Below the pieces are notes generated by a model. It saw nothing but the letters and a program-made list of their open reading frames with translations, made no database searches and was not told the DNA's origin. The position numbers and the translations under genes were made by a program. Source: a virus. From it: a stretch of DNA of 41,772 nucleotides. Where the stretch lies: IMG/VR virus record IMGVR_UViG_3300046170_000147, positions 1-41,772 of that record. One strand, written 5' to 3'. Positions 27,562 to 37,099 of the stretch are shown here, piece after piece. How positions within the stretch are numbered: the first letter of the stretch is position 1; every line of letters begins with the position of its first letter.

Positions 27562-27913
27562 TCTCTATATCATCCAGTTCTATTGGTAAATTACCACGTT
27601 TTATTTGATCCTTTGTCCACAACCACGCTGACGCATTCCACAAGATTGCACCCGCATGATCCTCCGATGTATCCCCATCAGCCAACGCTAACAGATGTCT
27701 GAACATACTGTCGTACAGTCTTGTTAACGGGAATCCTTTTCTCCAGTTGTTGTCTCCGTAAAGTTTACCGCCATCTTCAAATCTTTTGGCGAGCGAGCGT
27801 AAGGCGATTGGAGGAATAAGCGAGGGTCGTCCCCGTCCAATGTCCCCGTCACGTTTAGCGCCTGTGGTGAAATCTCTAGTATATCCTTGGTTTGGTAGTT
27901 TCTCGGTGTCCAT
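27551..27913 (-). CDS. DUF5664 / dATP-dGTP diphosphohydrolase-like protein
   Basis: 120 residues from ATG at 27913. GAKRDGDIGRGRPSLIPPIA, LAKRFEDGGKLYGDNNWRKG, DSMFRHLLALADGDTSEDHA and ILWNASAWLW match, in order, the phage family DUF5664. That family is described as N-terminal to dATP/dGTP diphosphohydrolase domains and has metal-binding-like His and Asp. The start lies inside the end of the exonuclease gene, giving a 190-base two-frame overlap. Enzyme activity is inferred from the family. Confidence 0.7.
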   Translation of the reverse strand: MDTEKLPNQGYTRDFTTGAKRDGDIGRGRPSLIPPIALRSLAKRFEDGGKLYGDNNWRKGFPLTRLYDSMFRHLLALADGDTSEDHAGAILWNASAWLWTKDQIKRGNLPIELDDIENDE

Positions 27914-28647
27914 AGTTTCTTTATTGTGTTTGTTCTGAATGAATAGTTCTCTGCTCGTAGCAGTCGTGCCATCCATGCGTTCATTAATGCGTCTTGTTCA
28001 GTGAGTCCAGCTTTCTCGTAACAAGCAGTAACTGTTTCCCATGTGTATCCGTTTTGATCTAACAGTTTCTTTGCTCCCACTGGACCTACTCTGGGTACTC
28101 CGCTGTATCCATCTGTTGCATCACCCATTATTGTTTGTATCAAGTGATAGTTGTCTGCTTCTTCTTCTGTTGGATGATGATACTCACCACGGTTGTAGTC
28201 GTAGAAGATACCCGGTACAGTCTTGAAGTCTTTATCAATACTAACGATGATTGTTTCTTCATCCATCTCTTTGTCAGTAGCTAGTATAGATATAACATCA
28301 TCTGCTTCTAAGTTGGGGTACATCTGTCCGTCGTACTCTTCCATTATCCATTGTTTTATCTGTCGCAGTATAATAGGTAGACGTGACTTCGATCTGTTTG
28401 CTTTGTAGTCGGGATTAAGAATACGACGGAAGTTAGCACGATCAGTCAGACACATCGTTACACTGTCCGTCTTCATCATGTCCTTGAACTCTTCGACACG
28501 ATTAACAACACGAGCTTTAGCTAGTGCCATGTCTGCGTGTACTGTCCACATCTCATCCTTCCATTCAATTGATTCCTCGGCTACCACTGCTGCTTCAAAC
28601 GCCAACACGTCAGCGTCTATCAGTAGGGTTGTTTTCTTATTACTCAT
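27724..28647 (-). CDS. 5'-3' exonuclease (T7 gp6-like)
   Basis: 307 residues. T7 gp6 is about 300. Flap-nuclease signatures occur in order: LLIDADVLAFEAA at the N-terminus, NYK-type DYKANRSK, PNLEADDVISILA, VSIDKDFKTVPG and MGDATDGYSGVPRVGPVGAK. It removes RNA primers and degrades host DNA. The region up to KKLWTP (codon at about 27915) is convincing. The last 63 residues overlap the DUF5664 frame and are not recognisable, so the true C-terminus may be shorter. Confidence 0.92.
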   Translation of the reverse strand: MSNKKTTLLIDADVLAFEAAVVAEESIEWKDEMWTVHADMALAKARVVNRVEEFKDMMKTDSVTMCLTDRANFRRILNPDYKANRSKSRLPIILRQIKQWIMEEYDGQMYPNLEADDVISILATDKEMDEETIIVSIDKDFKTVPGIFYDYNRGEYHHPTEEEADNYHLIQTIMGDATDGYSGVPRVGPVGAKKLLDQNGYTWETVTACYEKAGLTEQDALMNAWMARLLRAENYSFRTNTIKKLWTPRNYQTKDILEISPQALNVTGTLDGDDPRLFLQSPYARSPKDLKMAVNFTETTTGEKDSR

Positions 28648-29152
28648 AGTATACGCTCCAGTTCTCTTGGTATTTCTTGTACTTGTTTCTACTTGATGGT
28701 AACGGGTTTAACTTCGCTGTCTTACCTGTCAACTCACTACGTGGTATCATCCACCACATCTTCTCAGGTGCTATATAACAAGCTACTATATCCACATCGT
28801 GTGACATTGCTTCCTTGCCTGTGCATCCACTTGACGTCACGACGGTATAGCTCTGTCCTTGTCTAGTGCTAGATGATTTGACTTGTACCTTTAACATACC
28901 TGCCGGACACGTGACGATAAAGTCCCACGGCATAGGTGTTGCTGGCATATGTGGTTCAAAGTCTCTCTCTAAACATTCCGTTTGGAACTTCGACTCGGCT
29001 ATTGCTCCGATACGTTGAGCGTTGGATGATGGCATATAATGTTGTACGTGTTGTTTTCTCCAGTCCCACGGAACTTCTAAGTCGATGGTATCGTACAACT
29101 TAGCAAGACTCAAGTGCCAATCGTATTCAATCTCTAGTGTGTCTGTGCCCAT
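28640..29152 (-). CDS. PD-(D/E)XK nuclease-fold protein
   Basis: 170 residues. AQRIGAIAESKFQTECLERD, then MPWDFIV, then LKVQVKSSSTR fits the E...D...(E/Q)xK order of PD-(D/E)XK enzymes, with Gln in the third position. This resembles Holliday-resolvase-like and intron-associated members. It overlaps DNA polymerase by 19 bases and the exonuclease by 8. A role in recombination, resolution or DNA degradation is likely. T7 itself has no such protein here. Confidence 0.7.
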   Translation of the reverse strand: MGTDTLEIEYDWHLSLAKLYDTIDLEVPWDWRKQHVQHYMPSSNAQRIGAIAESKFQTECLERDFEPHMPATPMPWDFIVTCPAGMLKVQVKSSSTRQGQSYTVVTSSGCTGKEAMSHDVDIVACYIAPEKMWWMIPRSELTGKTAKLNPLPSSRNKYKKYQENWSVYYE

Positions 29153-30984
29153 GTCTCACCTACCTTTGCTTCACCGTCTAACATGACGTTTAGTTTTAAC
29201 TCTCTTCCTGCCATGCGTATTGATTCAACTGCCAGATCACTGAACACTCCTACTTTATCAGGTTGTACTTCTGCTTGGAACTCGTCGTGTACATTAGCAA
29301 CAAAGCTGTACTCTCTACCGTGTTGCCACTTCAGTTTATTCATACGATGGAACAGTTGGATCAACGCTACCTTCATACACACAGCACCCGCACTCTGTAA
29401 TAACATATTCAATGCAGCGTGTGGTGAACGAACAGGAAGTATACGACCGTCTAGTCCAGTCAGCTTGTTACTTCGTTGTGCCTTTTGTTGTACATCTGCC
29501 TGTAATCTTTTCAGCGCTGGCAGGTTGCTCAGGAACTTACGCTTTAACATCTGTCCTTCTTTAGCACTGCCACCCACGATCTCTCCAATCTTAGCGTCAC
29601 CAGCTCCGTAAAGGAATGCGTAGATAAACGTCTTAGCTTGGTCTCGTGTCTCCAGTCCTGCTGCTTTCTGATTCAGTGTGTGTATGTCTCCTTCGATAAC
29701 AGTCTTAGCGTACTCCCCTCCGTCGTAGAAAGCTAGGTAGTGGGCAAGCATTCGTAGTTCCAGTCCTGCTGCATCACACCCTACTAACTTGTATCCGTCT
29801 CCCGCTTTAAACAAGTCACGACATTCCTCACCGTATTCAGCACGACACGCAGGTACTTGTGCTACATTAGGATTCTGATGAGTACAACGACCAGTGACTG
29901 CACCGTTTGTGTTGACTCTTCCGTGTATCCGTCCGTTCTTTTGTAGCTTTAACCACGCCTGATTGCCCTCTGCTAGTTGTCCTAACCTCTTAGTAACCAA
30001 CAAGTAATCACACAACACCTCAGCAAAAGGATGGTCTATACTACGCAGTACTCCTTCGTCTACCTTGGGTGTGGTTGCATCTGATTCTTTCGGCAGGTCA
30101 AACCCTAAGTCAAGGAATCGTTCTGCTATCTGCTTACGACTACCGGGATTAAACATTATCGTCTTAGTCTTTGGTGCTAACTGAACTGCATCCTTGACCA
30201 ACGTCTGTTTCAATCCGGCATCTTTAAGTATCAACTTTAACTTTGCCTTCGTGGGTGCTGTGTATCCTTCGACTTCCCAACCACTCGGTGTCTTCATCTC
30301 TTCCGTTTTAGATGGGAACTCTTTCTGTAGTCTGTCTAATAACTCAGCACGTTTACTGGCAAGCTTCAGCTCTAACTTCTCTGCTTTCTCTATATCAAAC
30401 GCAAAGCCTTTCTTCTCTTGTAGTCTCATCAGGAACGCAAACCAATGTTCAATCGCTAACATCTCACCGCTTGGATTACCCATCATTAGATAGTCAAACA
30501 GGATTTGTGTTACAATTGTGTCACGTTCACAGTACTTCCTCATCTCCTCGTTGTAACTATCGAACGCTCCGTCTTCCTCACCGTATGTCAGCTTGGTCAG
30601 GTTGTTCAGCCTCAGTCCCCACGCTTTCAACGAGTGACTACCCACTAAACTTTTATCGAAGTTCTTTCGTAAGAAGTCGTCGTTACGGACATCAGATACT
30701 ATACACTTAGCCATGACCATCGTGTCCAATACTTTAACAAGCGGTGGATGGAAGTTGTACATCTTGGAGAGAGCAGGTAGATCAAAGCCGATGACGTTGT
30801 GTCCGACTATTCGTTCTGCTTTAGCTAACTCCATTAGTCCGTTCTTAATACCAGCACCGTGATACGTTATCATCTTAGGTGTGGTAGGATCGTAGATAGA
30901 TAGACAGTGAACAGTCTTCAAGTCAGACAAGTTCGACCAATCCTCTATCGCATTTGTTTCTATATCAAAGAATAGTGTTTTCAT
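29134..30984 (-). CDS. DNA polymerase (T7 gp5 / family A)
   Basis: 616 residues. T7 gp5 is 704. The 3'-5' exonuclease has FFDIETNAIEDW (Asp7, Glu9) and HNVIGFDLPAL. Polymerase motif A is CDAAGLELRML with Asp near 404. Motif B is RDQAKTFIYAFLYGAG with Lys near 451 and Tyr near 455. Motif C is NVHDEF near 564-569. The thioredoxin-binding loop is not evident. The Tyr corresponds to T7 Tyr526 (E. coli Phe762). Confidence 0.97.
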   Translation of the reverse strand: MKTLFFDIETNAIEDWSNLSDLKTVHCLSIYDPTTPKMITYHGAGIKNGLMELAKAERIVGHNVIGFDLPALSKMYNFHPPLVKVLDTMVMAKCIVSDVRNDDFLRKNFDKSLVGSHSLKAWGLRLNNLTKLTYGEEDGAFDSYNEEMRKYCERDTIVTQILFDYLMMGNPSGEMLAIEHWFAFLMRLQEKKGFAFDIEKAEKLELKLASKRAELLDRLQKEFPSKTEEMKTPSGWEVEGYTAPTKAKLKLILKDAGLKQTLVKDAVQLAPKTKTIMFNPGSRKQIAERFLDLGFDLPKESDATTPKVDEGVLRSIDHPFAEVLCDYLLVTKRLGQLAEGNQAWLKLQKNGRIHGRVNTNGAVTGRCTHQNPNVAQVPACRAEYGEECRDLFKAGDGYKLVGCDAAGLELRMLAHYLAFYDGGEYAKTVIEGDIHTLNQKAAGLETRDQAKTFIYAFLYGAGDAKIGEIVGGSAKEGQMLKRKFLSNLPALKRLQADVQQKAQRSNKLTGLDGRILPVRSPHAALNMLLQSAGAVCMKVALIQLFHRMNKLKWQHGREYSFVANVHDEFQAEVQPDKVGVFSDLAVESIRMAGRELKLNVMLDGEAKVGETWAQTH

Positions 30985-30987
30985 TTA

Positions 30988-32564
30988 TTAGAATGGGTTG
31001 TTAGTTGTTGTATCTTCGAAGACGTTCTTATCTTCTGTGTATCGTCCGGTTTCTGTGTCGTAGTTAAGGGTGGTACAATGTCCTGTCTGTCCGCTGAATC
31101 TATTCTTTAACACACGAACACGTGTCTCATTAGATGTAGTCTCAGCTTGTTGGTTACGTTCCAATCCGAGTACCATGTCCGATAGCTGTGCTATAGCTTG
31201 ACTGCCTCGCAGATGGTGCAGACTTACTCGCCCTCCTTCTTCGTGACCACTATCCACTCGCTTCAAGTGACTGACCAACACCATGCCACACCCTGTCTCT
31301 TCAACAAGACTACGTAGCTTGGTCATCGTGTTATCAATCAATCGTCGTTCGTCATCTCCTGCTATACCACTGACAACAATCGATAGGTGATCTAGGAATA
31401 TCCATTTACAATCGAATCCTTTTATCAAATATCGTATCTTACCCAGCAAGTTGTCACTGTCCATACTTCCGAAGTGATCGTAGGTGTAGAACTTTCCATT
31501 ACCTACTGTCTCTTCAAACGCAGGACGTAACGCTTCCGTGTCTAGCTGTTCGTCTTCAAGGTGTAATGGTTTGTTCAGATGGATACCCATGATACCAAGA
31601 GCTGTACGCCTGACTGATTCCTCCAGTGCTATATAACCTACCGTCTCGCCAAGACTTAGCAGGTGATGAGCAACCTCACGACAGAACAGAGACTTTCCTA
31701 TTCCACTACCCGCGCATACCTGTAACTAATTCTCCTAGTCTCATGCCGTGGGTTAACTCATTTAAACTATAGTACGGATACGGCACTGCTTTATGTTCGT
31801 CAGTATTACTTACCAACTCCCACAAGTCCTTACCGTTTACGATTCCGTCAGGTCTGTACTCGACTGCTTCATACAAGCACGACACCAACTCCTTCGACTT
31901 GTACGCTGTGATCATATCAGACGGGTCCTTTAGTGGTAGCTCTGCGATGTGTGCTTTACCCGGTGTTAACAATGCTGCACACTCACTCGCTCCCTTACGA
32001 CCCACGTCGTCCATGTCGAAACAGAAGATCACCTTGTCGAAAGACTCTAACCAATCAATAGCTTGTGCCACGTGTTTCTTTGCAGCACTTGCTCCGTTCG
32101 GTACACTCACGACTGGGTATCTGTTGTCCATTGCCTGACTAACTGACATTGCGTCTATCTCTCCTTCAGTCACAACAACACGACGTCCCTTCTCTTTCCA
32201 TAGGTGCTGACCGTACAGACCAACCAACTCACCACGAACACTGAAGCTTTTGTTAGCGTACCTGACCTTCTGTGCCACAGGCTTACCGTCTCGTGTCTTA
32301 TAGTTAGCTATCTGTACTGCTTCTCCTCCTATCTGTCCGACCCAGTATCCCCACTTACGACACGTATCTTCTGTCAGGTTGCGTCTTGGTATAGCTTTAG
32401 GGTTCGCCAGTAAGAAACTCTCTCGGTGTTGGTTTGCTCACTCCTCCTCCTTGTCCACTATAATTTTGACACACGAAACAATAGGTGCTTCCGTCATCGT
32501 TGACTGCTGCTCCGTCACTTGACCCACACTTGTCACAGGGTTGATGTGTTTGTGTGAAAGCCAT
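30988..32564 (-). CDS. Primase-helicase (T7 gp4-like), frameshifted
   Basis: About 524 residues after two corrections. T7 gp4 is 566. The zinc ribbon has Cys10, Cys13, Cys29 and Cys32 (CDKC...CFVC). A shift at GGG 32400-32402 joins TGEP to KAIPRRNLTED. The TOPRIM core has VTEGEIDAMS and FDMDDVGRK. A second shift at CCC 31709-31711 splits the P-loop, restored as MRGSGIGKS. Later come FLDHLSIVV, LVSHLKRV and GSQAIAQLSD. The start overlaps the endonuclease end by 127 bases. It unwinds DNA and makes primers. Confidence 0.93.
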
Positions 32565-32947
32565 GACTTTGGTATGATTTTATCTGCATATGTTATTCCT
32601 TTCTTTTCGCACCAACGAGCGTAAGTGGTGTCGCTTCCCTTCCGTATCTTGTTCGCAGCGTTCATAAACACCATTCGTATATCTAGGTGTGGATGTTGCT
32701 CACGTACTAACAGATGTTTAGTCCTGTCCTCGACCGTCCAAACTCCCTTTGCCTCGATGATAATACCATTAGGCAAGATGAAGTCTGGTGTGTAGGTTGA
32801 TACTTTACGGTACTCTATCTTGAGTGTCTCGTATTCAAAGTCGACACCACTACGCTGTAATTGGTTAGCTAATTTAGATTCGAAACCTGAACGATAACGG
32901 TTATTAGAAGTTCGCTGTGACTTCTGTCTCGCTCGTCTCTTCCGCAT
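32438..32947 (-). CDS. Endonuclease I (T7 gp3-like Holliday resolvase)
   Basis: 169 residues. T7 gp3 is 149. YRSGFESKLANQL, FEYETLKIEY, TYTPDFILPNGIIIEAKGVW and REQHPHLDIRMVF follow the T7 enzyme step for step. They include the catalytic Glu, Asp, Glu-x-Lys set. The last 40 or so residues lie in DNA that also encodes the primase zinc ribbon in another frame. It resolves branched DNA and helps degrade host DNA. The start overlaps the ssDNA-binding protein end by 44 bases. Confidence 0.95.
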   Translation of the reverse strand: MRKRRARQKSQRTSNNRYRSGFESKLANQLQRSGVDFEYETLKIEYRKVSTYTPDFILPNGIIIEAKGVWTVEDRTKHLLVREQHPHLDIRMVFMNAANKIRKGSDTTYARWCEKKGITYADKIIPKSWLSHKHINPVTSVGQVTEQQSTMTEAPIVSCVKIIVDKEEE

Positions 32948-33538
32948 CGAATACTTGGTCTAGGGTTTCTCCTCCATTGGCTACGAATCCTTCTTCACTT
33001 GTGAATCCGAATGCATCAGCTGCCATCGCACTGACTCCACCGTTTCTGTAGTTCTATTACTTGAACAGCTTGCAGATCAAACGACACACCAAACCCTGCC
33101 ATCGCTGTGTACCAAAACCTCGGACGAATAGCCATGTTTACTTTACTACCACCCCATACTTTAACATCTTCCGGTAACGGTTTGCCTTGGCTATCGAACA
33201 ACGCAATGGATAGACTGTACACGCTTCCGTCTTTGCGTCTGCCTCCGGCTTTCAACTTAGACTTAACAAGCGTACCCTCATCTGTCTCAGTGATAGGTAA
33301 TCCTTTCTGCTCGATCTTCTTACCAGCGTGTTGTTCCTGTACTTGCTTTAACTCCTCTTCGTACAACGGACGTATCGTGTTTTGTAACATCTCAGCTTCC
33401 TCTTTACTGACAATCAAATCACAGCTGTACGTACCGAACTCAGGATCAAACCGTTTGTTCGGCTCATTCAAGGTGACAGTACTTAGCTGTTCCTTTTACT
33501 TTGATAACTGCGTGTTTCTTTCTACTTTGTATACTCAT
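32904..33538 (-). CDS. Single-stranded DNA-binding protein (T7 gp2.5-like), frameshifted
   Basis: About 210 residues from ATG at 33538 with two corrections (TT 33467-33468 and TTT 33043-33045). T7 gp2.5 is 232. Joined, it runs MSIQSRKKHAVIKVKGTAKY through KVWGGSKVNMAIRPRFWYTA and AVQVIELQ, then an acidic tail ending in ETSETEVTANF. A C-terminal acidic tail ending in Phe is the family hallmark and contacts polymerase and helicase. Uncorrected, the tail is lost after QKRWSQCDGS. It covers the replication fork. Confidence 0.85.
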
Positions 33539-33564
33539 ATTTCTCTTAGTGTTTTTATGTGTTA

Positions 33565-35878
33565 TTAAGACAGCAGGTACATTGCTCGATCTATTTGCGA
33601 AACGTCAAGCGTCCCAAGTTCAGGCAGGTCAGGCAACTTTGCTGTCGGGTATTGATTCAATAACTCACATCTGAACTCGGCTAGTAAGTCAATTGAAAAG
33701 AAAGTCTTGTATGTTTTTCGTACATCTTGGTGTACTTTTCTTGCGTTGGATGCGTGGCTTATGAAACAGTCGTGAACAAACCCCATGTCGTACGGCATTG
33801 CGTACGCTAATCGGTGAACAACAGCTGCATCTATGCCGTGTATAAAGTTAGCAGTGATTCCTTTGCGTTGTTCCTTCGGGTCGATCTCATCTGTGTCGTC
33901 CTCCAAGTCAACCTTGGTTGCTATGTTACCGACAATTGTACGACAACATATACGTTTTGTTTTAGTCAGTCCTTGTACTACTTTAAATCCACTCGGTGTC
34001 GTCCATCTGATTATCTGATTTCCAATAGCATTGGCACAACCACGCAGGAACTTCTGTATACGGACAACACTCTCCAACTCCTCCCGTGCTACCGTGTTAA
34101 ACTGTTCGGCTAGGTAGTTGATAGCGTCTACATTCTCCCCCTCTTGAAACGGATGGTCGTCCCCAATGATATTTAAAAAGTTACCAAGCACGTAATAGTA
34201 CGACTGACCGTACGGTTTATTCATCACCGCAGCCTTTGCCATAGCTCTTGTTACTCCGTGTTGGAACCATCGACTCGGCTATATAACTCTCACTTGACTG
34301 CTCCTTCAACCGTTCGTACACAAGGTCAGCAATGTGTTGATACATATCTCCTACTGGTTGGTCAGCTATCAGGTTGCAGTGCTTGGCGTGACGTGTGTCC
34401 CGTAATAACAAATGTAATATCTGCATACCGTTGTTACTACAATCCATACGTACAGGAAAATGAGAAACGTAACCATATCCTTCTTTTGTGTACGTCTCAT
34501 ACTCATAACAAAATGCTAGGAATCCGAACGGTTCACTCGCTTCCATCCACCAGTCATTAGTCATCGGATCTTCTGCTGTTTCAAGGAACCACTTCTGATG
34601 TTTACCTACCCAGTGCAACCGTTCTTCAATGCTACCCTTTACACCCCATGCATTAGCTCCGTGGATCAACAGTCGTTCAAGGTCGTCTTCATCCATAACC
34701 TGTTGACCATCACCGAATAACAACAAACCACGTGCTAAGTCGTTACCTTGTGGGTGCAGATAAGCTGGCATATAATATACCCTGCCTCTGTAATCAACAC
34801 GTGCCGGAAAGTAAACGTCGTCCCACTCGCTGTACTTCTTAGCCAAGTGCATGACCTTGGCGTGTTGTAATCTTTTACTACGGTTGGACTCGTTCATGCG
34901 ACGAATCTTGTCTTGTTTAAACTTCCATTGTCTCAGCTCTTCGGGTCGTTCGTCTCCGTTCTCAAGGTACGGTTGCAATGGTACTTCATGAAAGTCAAAC
35001 ACTCGTTCCAACTCCCAACACTTCTGAGCTATGTCAAGTATCTTCTTGTTGATCTTCCAAGGTACTCGTTGGACGTTGTTACAAGCAGTGTATATAGTAT
35101 TGATACTAAAGAAAGTATAGTTCGCTTTGCTTGGTCGGTTCATTACAAACGGATCGTCGAACGACTCGTATCCTCCGCTGTAATAATCTACCCAGTCTTT
35201 CGGTTTATGTGGTAACGCCATACGCATTGGATCAAGCATCTCTTTCCACGTGTCAAACCGTCGTACCCAATCAGTAAACTCACCTGATAACACCACGTCT
35301 TTGCGTTGCTTCTTACCGAATCGTTCCATCCGAAATTCTATTAGTCCTGTGTGTCTTTCAATCTCTCCCAACAACCACGCCCCTAACGATACCTTCAGCC
35401 TTGTCTCCCAACACGTAAACCGTCGGTTATTCTTTTCAACCGTGTAAAATCGTTGCATCTTTGACCGTTTACTCTTTGGTTTTTGAACGCTGAACATCTT
35501 ATTCTTAGGCACGGTGTGTTCAGCTACTCTTTGTCGTGCAATCTCTTCAAATGCTTTACCTACTTCCGAGGCTAACCGAGAAAAGTGCCGGGTCTCTGCG
35601 TACATCTTATCAAGCACCGTCTTTAATGCTATCTGTGCTACCATTTGAGGGTGGAAGTCGGCTATGTAACACAACCAAATCGGCATGGACGGACTATCGT
35701 CACTGGCAAATCGGTTAAAGAAGTCCTCTATCGGTTGTGCTAGTTGTGGTGCAAGCTTACTTAACACACGCTTACTGCTGTCCATCTCACTACCACGCTC
35801 ACTCTCCTTGTAGATTTGTTGGAACTGGCGATAGGTAGCTCGTCCCCATCTCTTCATCTCGGCTTCGATTGCGTTCAC
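33565..35878 (-). CDS. Single-subunit RNA polymerase (T7-like), frameshifted
   Basis: About 770 residues joined. T7 is 883. It starts at GTG 35878, sharing GTGA with the previous stop. The first metal Asp is near 479 (VRMDCSNNGMQ). The frame breaks at CC 34255-34256. The correction gives TRVTRAMAKAAVMNKPYGQS, holding the Lys and Tyr of the O helix (T7 631 and 639). The second Asp is in FVHDCFISH (T7 Asp812). YFPARVDYRGRVYYMPAYLH and HPQGNDLARGLLLF are further landmarks. The N-terminal and specificity-loop regions are shorter than in T7. It transcribes the middle and late genes. Confidence 0.96.
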
Positions 35879-36087
35879 TTGGTCAACCGTTCTCGTTCAT
35901 CTTCATTCATGTGGCAAAACCAAGTCCGAGGACGAACACGAGGTCGGTCACTGCGTACAACCTTCAACTCACTATCGTAACACAACTCATTATTACTCCA
36001 AAACAAGTCGTACCCTTTCGTGACCAGTGCAGATATGGACTCGTCTAAATGTTCCAATACCTCCTCGTGTTCGTCCGTTTCTTCCAT
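35875..36087 (-). CDS. Small acidic early protein (70 aa)
   Basis: 70 residues, Glu/Asp-rich in the first half (MEETDEHEEVLEHLDESISA) and with a basic C-terminal half (RSDRPRVRPRTWFCHMNEDE). It overlaps the RNA polymerase start by GTGA, so the two are probably translationally coupled. I do not recognise it. Small acidic early proteins often inhibit host enzymes, but no evidence here supports that. Confidence 0.6.
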   Translation of the reverse strand: MEETDEHEEVLEHLDESISALVTKGYDLFWSNNELCYDSELKVVRSDRPRVRPRTWFCHMNEDERERLTK

Positions 36088-36093
36088 CTCAGT

Positions 36094-36231
36094 CTATTGT
36101 TTGTTTGTTTCGTACTGATCTATTACCCAAGCTTCGTACAAATCTTTAAGTTCTTCTCGTTCTTCGTCGGTTAATCCGTCGTCATCCTCGTAGTCAAGGA
36201 ACTCGGTTAGACAGCTATCGTAGTCTCTCAT
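36094..36231 (-). CDS. Tiny acidic early protein (45 aa)
   Basis: ATG at 36231, 1 base after the preceding stop, opens 45 residues: MRDYDSCLTEFLDYEDDDG then LTDEERELKDLYEAWVIDQY-like helix. It is very acidic. It fills the gap between the DGQHR gene and the 70-residue gene with 6 bases to spare. The family is unknown. Confidence 0.55.
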   Translation of the reverse strand: MRDYDSCLTEFLDYEDDDGLTDEEREELKDLYEAWVIDQYETNKQ

Positions 36232-36232
36232 G

Positions 36233-37099
36233 TTAAGGCAGTAAGATTTTAGGTGCGACGGTAACATCAGGTATCCGTATTAGTTTAGTGCTTTTATTTT
36301 TTACCCACTTATTCCAAGTAACAATACCACCCATGAATAATGTATGATGCGTAATAGCTTGAGCACCCGGTGCACATAATCTTTTAAGGTTTAACAAATG
36401 CTTCCTAAAAGTAAATACAGGATCGTCTTCTTTAAGTTCTAAACCTTTGAATAATTTATCAACGATAAACACATCAGCTAAATGCTTGTCGTCTTTCTTC
36501 AACGCTCTACGAATAACATAATGTAAAGAAGCGGTAGAAGCAGGTGGTAGCTTAAAAAACTTCTGGTTGTTGTGCACTTGTGCCACGGAATACTCTACAT
36601 CAGGATACTTAGCAAGCACTTCCATAATCTCGTAAGCTTGGACAATTATTCGTGTGTTTCCTCCAATACCTTTCGGTAAACCAGTCTTTGAGTTAATCTT
36701 TTCCATCAATTGAAGACAAGCACTCAAGCTGTTAGCGTATTTCTTTCCGTTAATACTTAAAACATCAGCGTTTGTTCGTTTCTTACCACTATCAAACACG
36801 GAAAAAGTATCTGGATCGTCATGATAGTACGCCATTCCTTCAAAGGGTTGACCTGATAGAATAGAAGCCATCATGCGGTGCTGTCCGTCATCTAACTTTC
36901 CGTTGCAAAAGCTTATTTGTGAAGACGGTTTCCATTTACCCTCACTCATCGCTTTTGCGTATGTTTTAGCAGTACCTAAATGTAACGGACGATTAACGCA
37001 ACGCTCATTGAATATCTTTTCAGCAGTGCTAGGTGGTATTACGACAATATGATTGCCGTTACGGTTTTCTGTTTTGATTTTGTAGTTTATAGTTGTCAT
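36233..37099 (-). CDS. ParB/DGQHR-fold early protein
   Basis: About 288 residues from ATG at 37099. A start at 37138 would add 13 residues but overlap the previous gene. GKLDDGQHRMMASILSGQPF holds the DGQHR motif shared by ParB-like and DndB-like nuclease or regulator families. VVIPPSTAEKIFNERCVNRP and TAKTYAKAMSEGKWKPSSQI precede it as in that fold. The second half (ADVFIVDKLFKGLELKEDDP) is helical. Related proteins bind or cut DNA or hydrolyse CTP, and the role here is unknown. It is the largest early gene. Confidence 0.7.
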   Translation of the reverse strand: MTTINYKIKTENRNGNHIVVIPPSTAEKIFNERCVNRPLHLGTAKTYAKAMSEGKWKPSSQISFCNGKLDDGQHRMMASILSGQPFEGMAYYHDDPDTFSVFDSGKKRTNADVLSINGKKYANSLSACLQLMEKINSKTGLPKGIGGNTRIIVQAYEIMEVLAKYPDVEYSVAQVHNNQKFFKLPPASTASLHYVIRRALKKDDKHLADVFIVDKLFKGLELKEDDPVFTFRKHLLNLKRLCAPGAQAITHHTLFMGGIVTWNKWVKNKSTKLIRIPDVTVAPKILLP

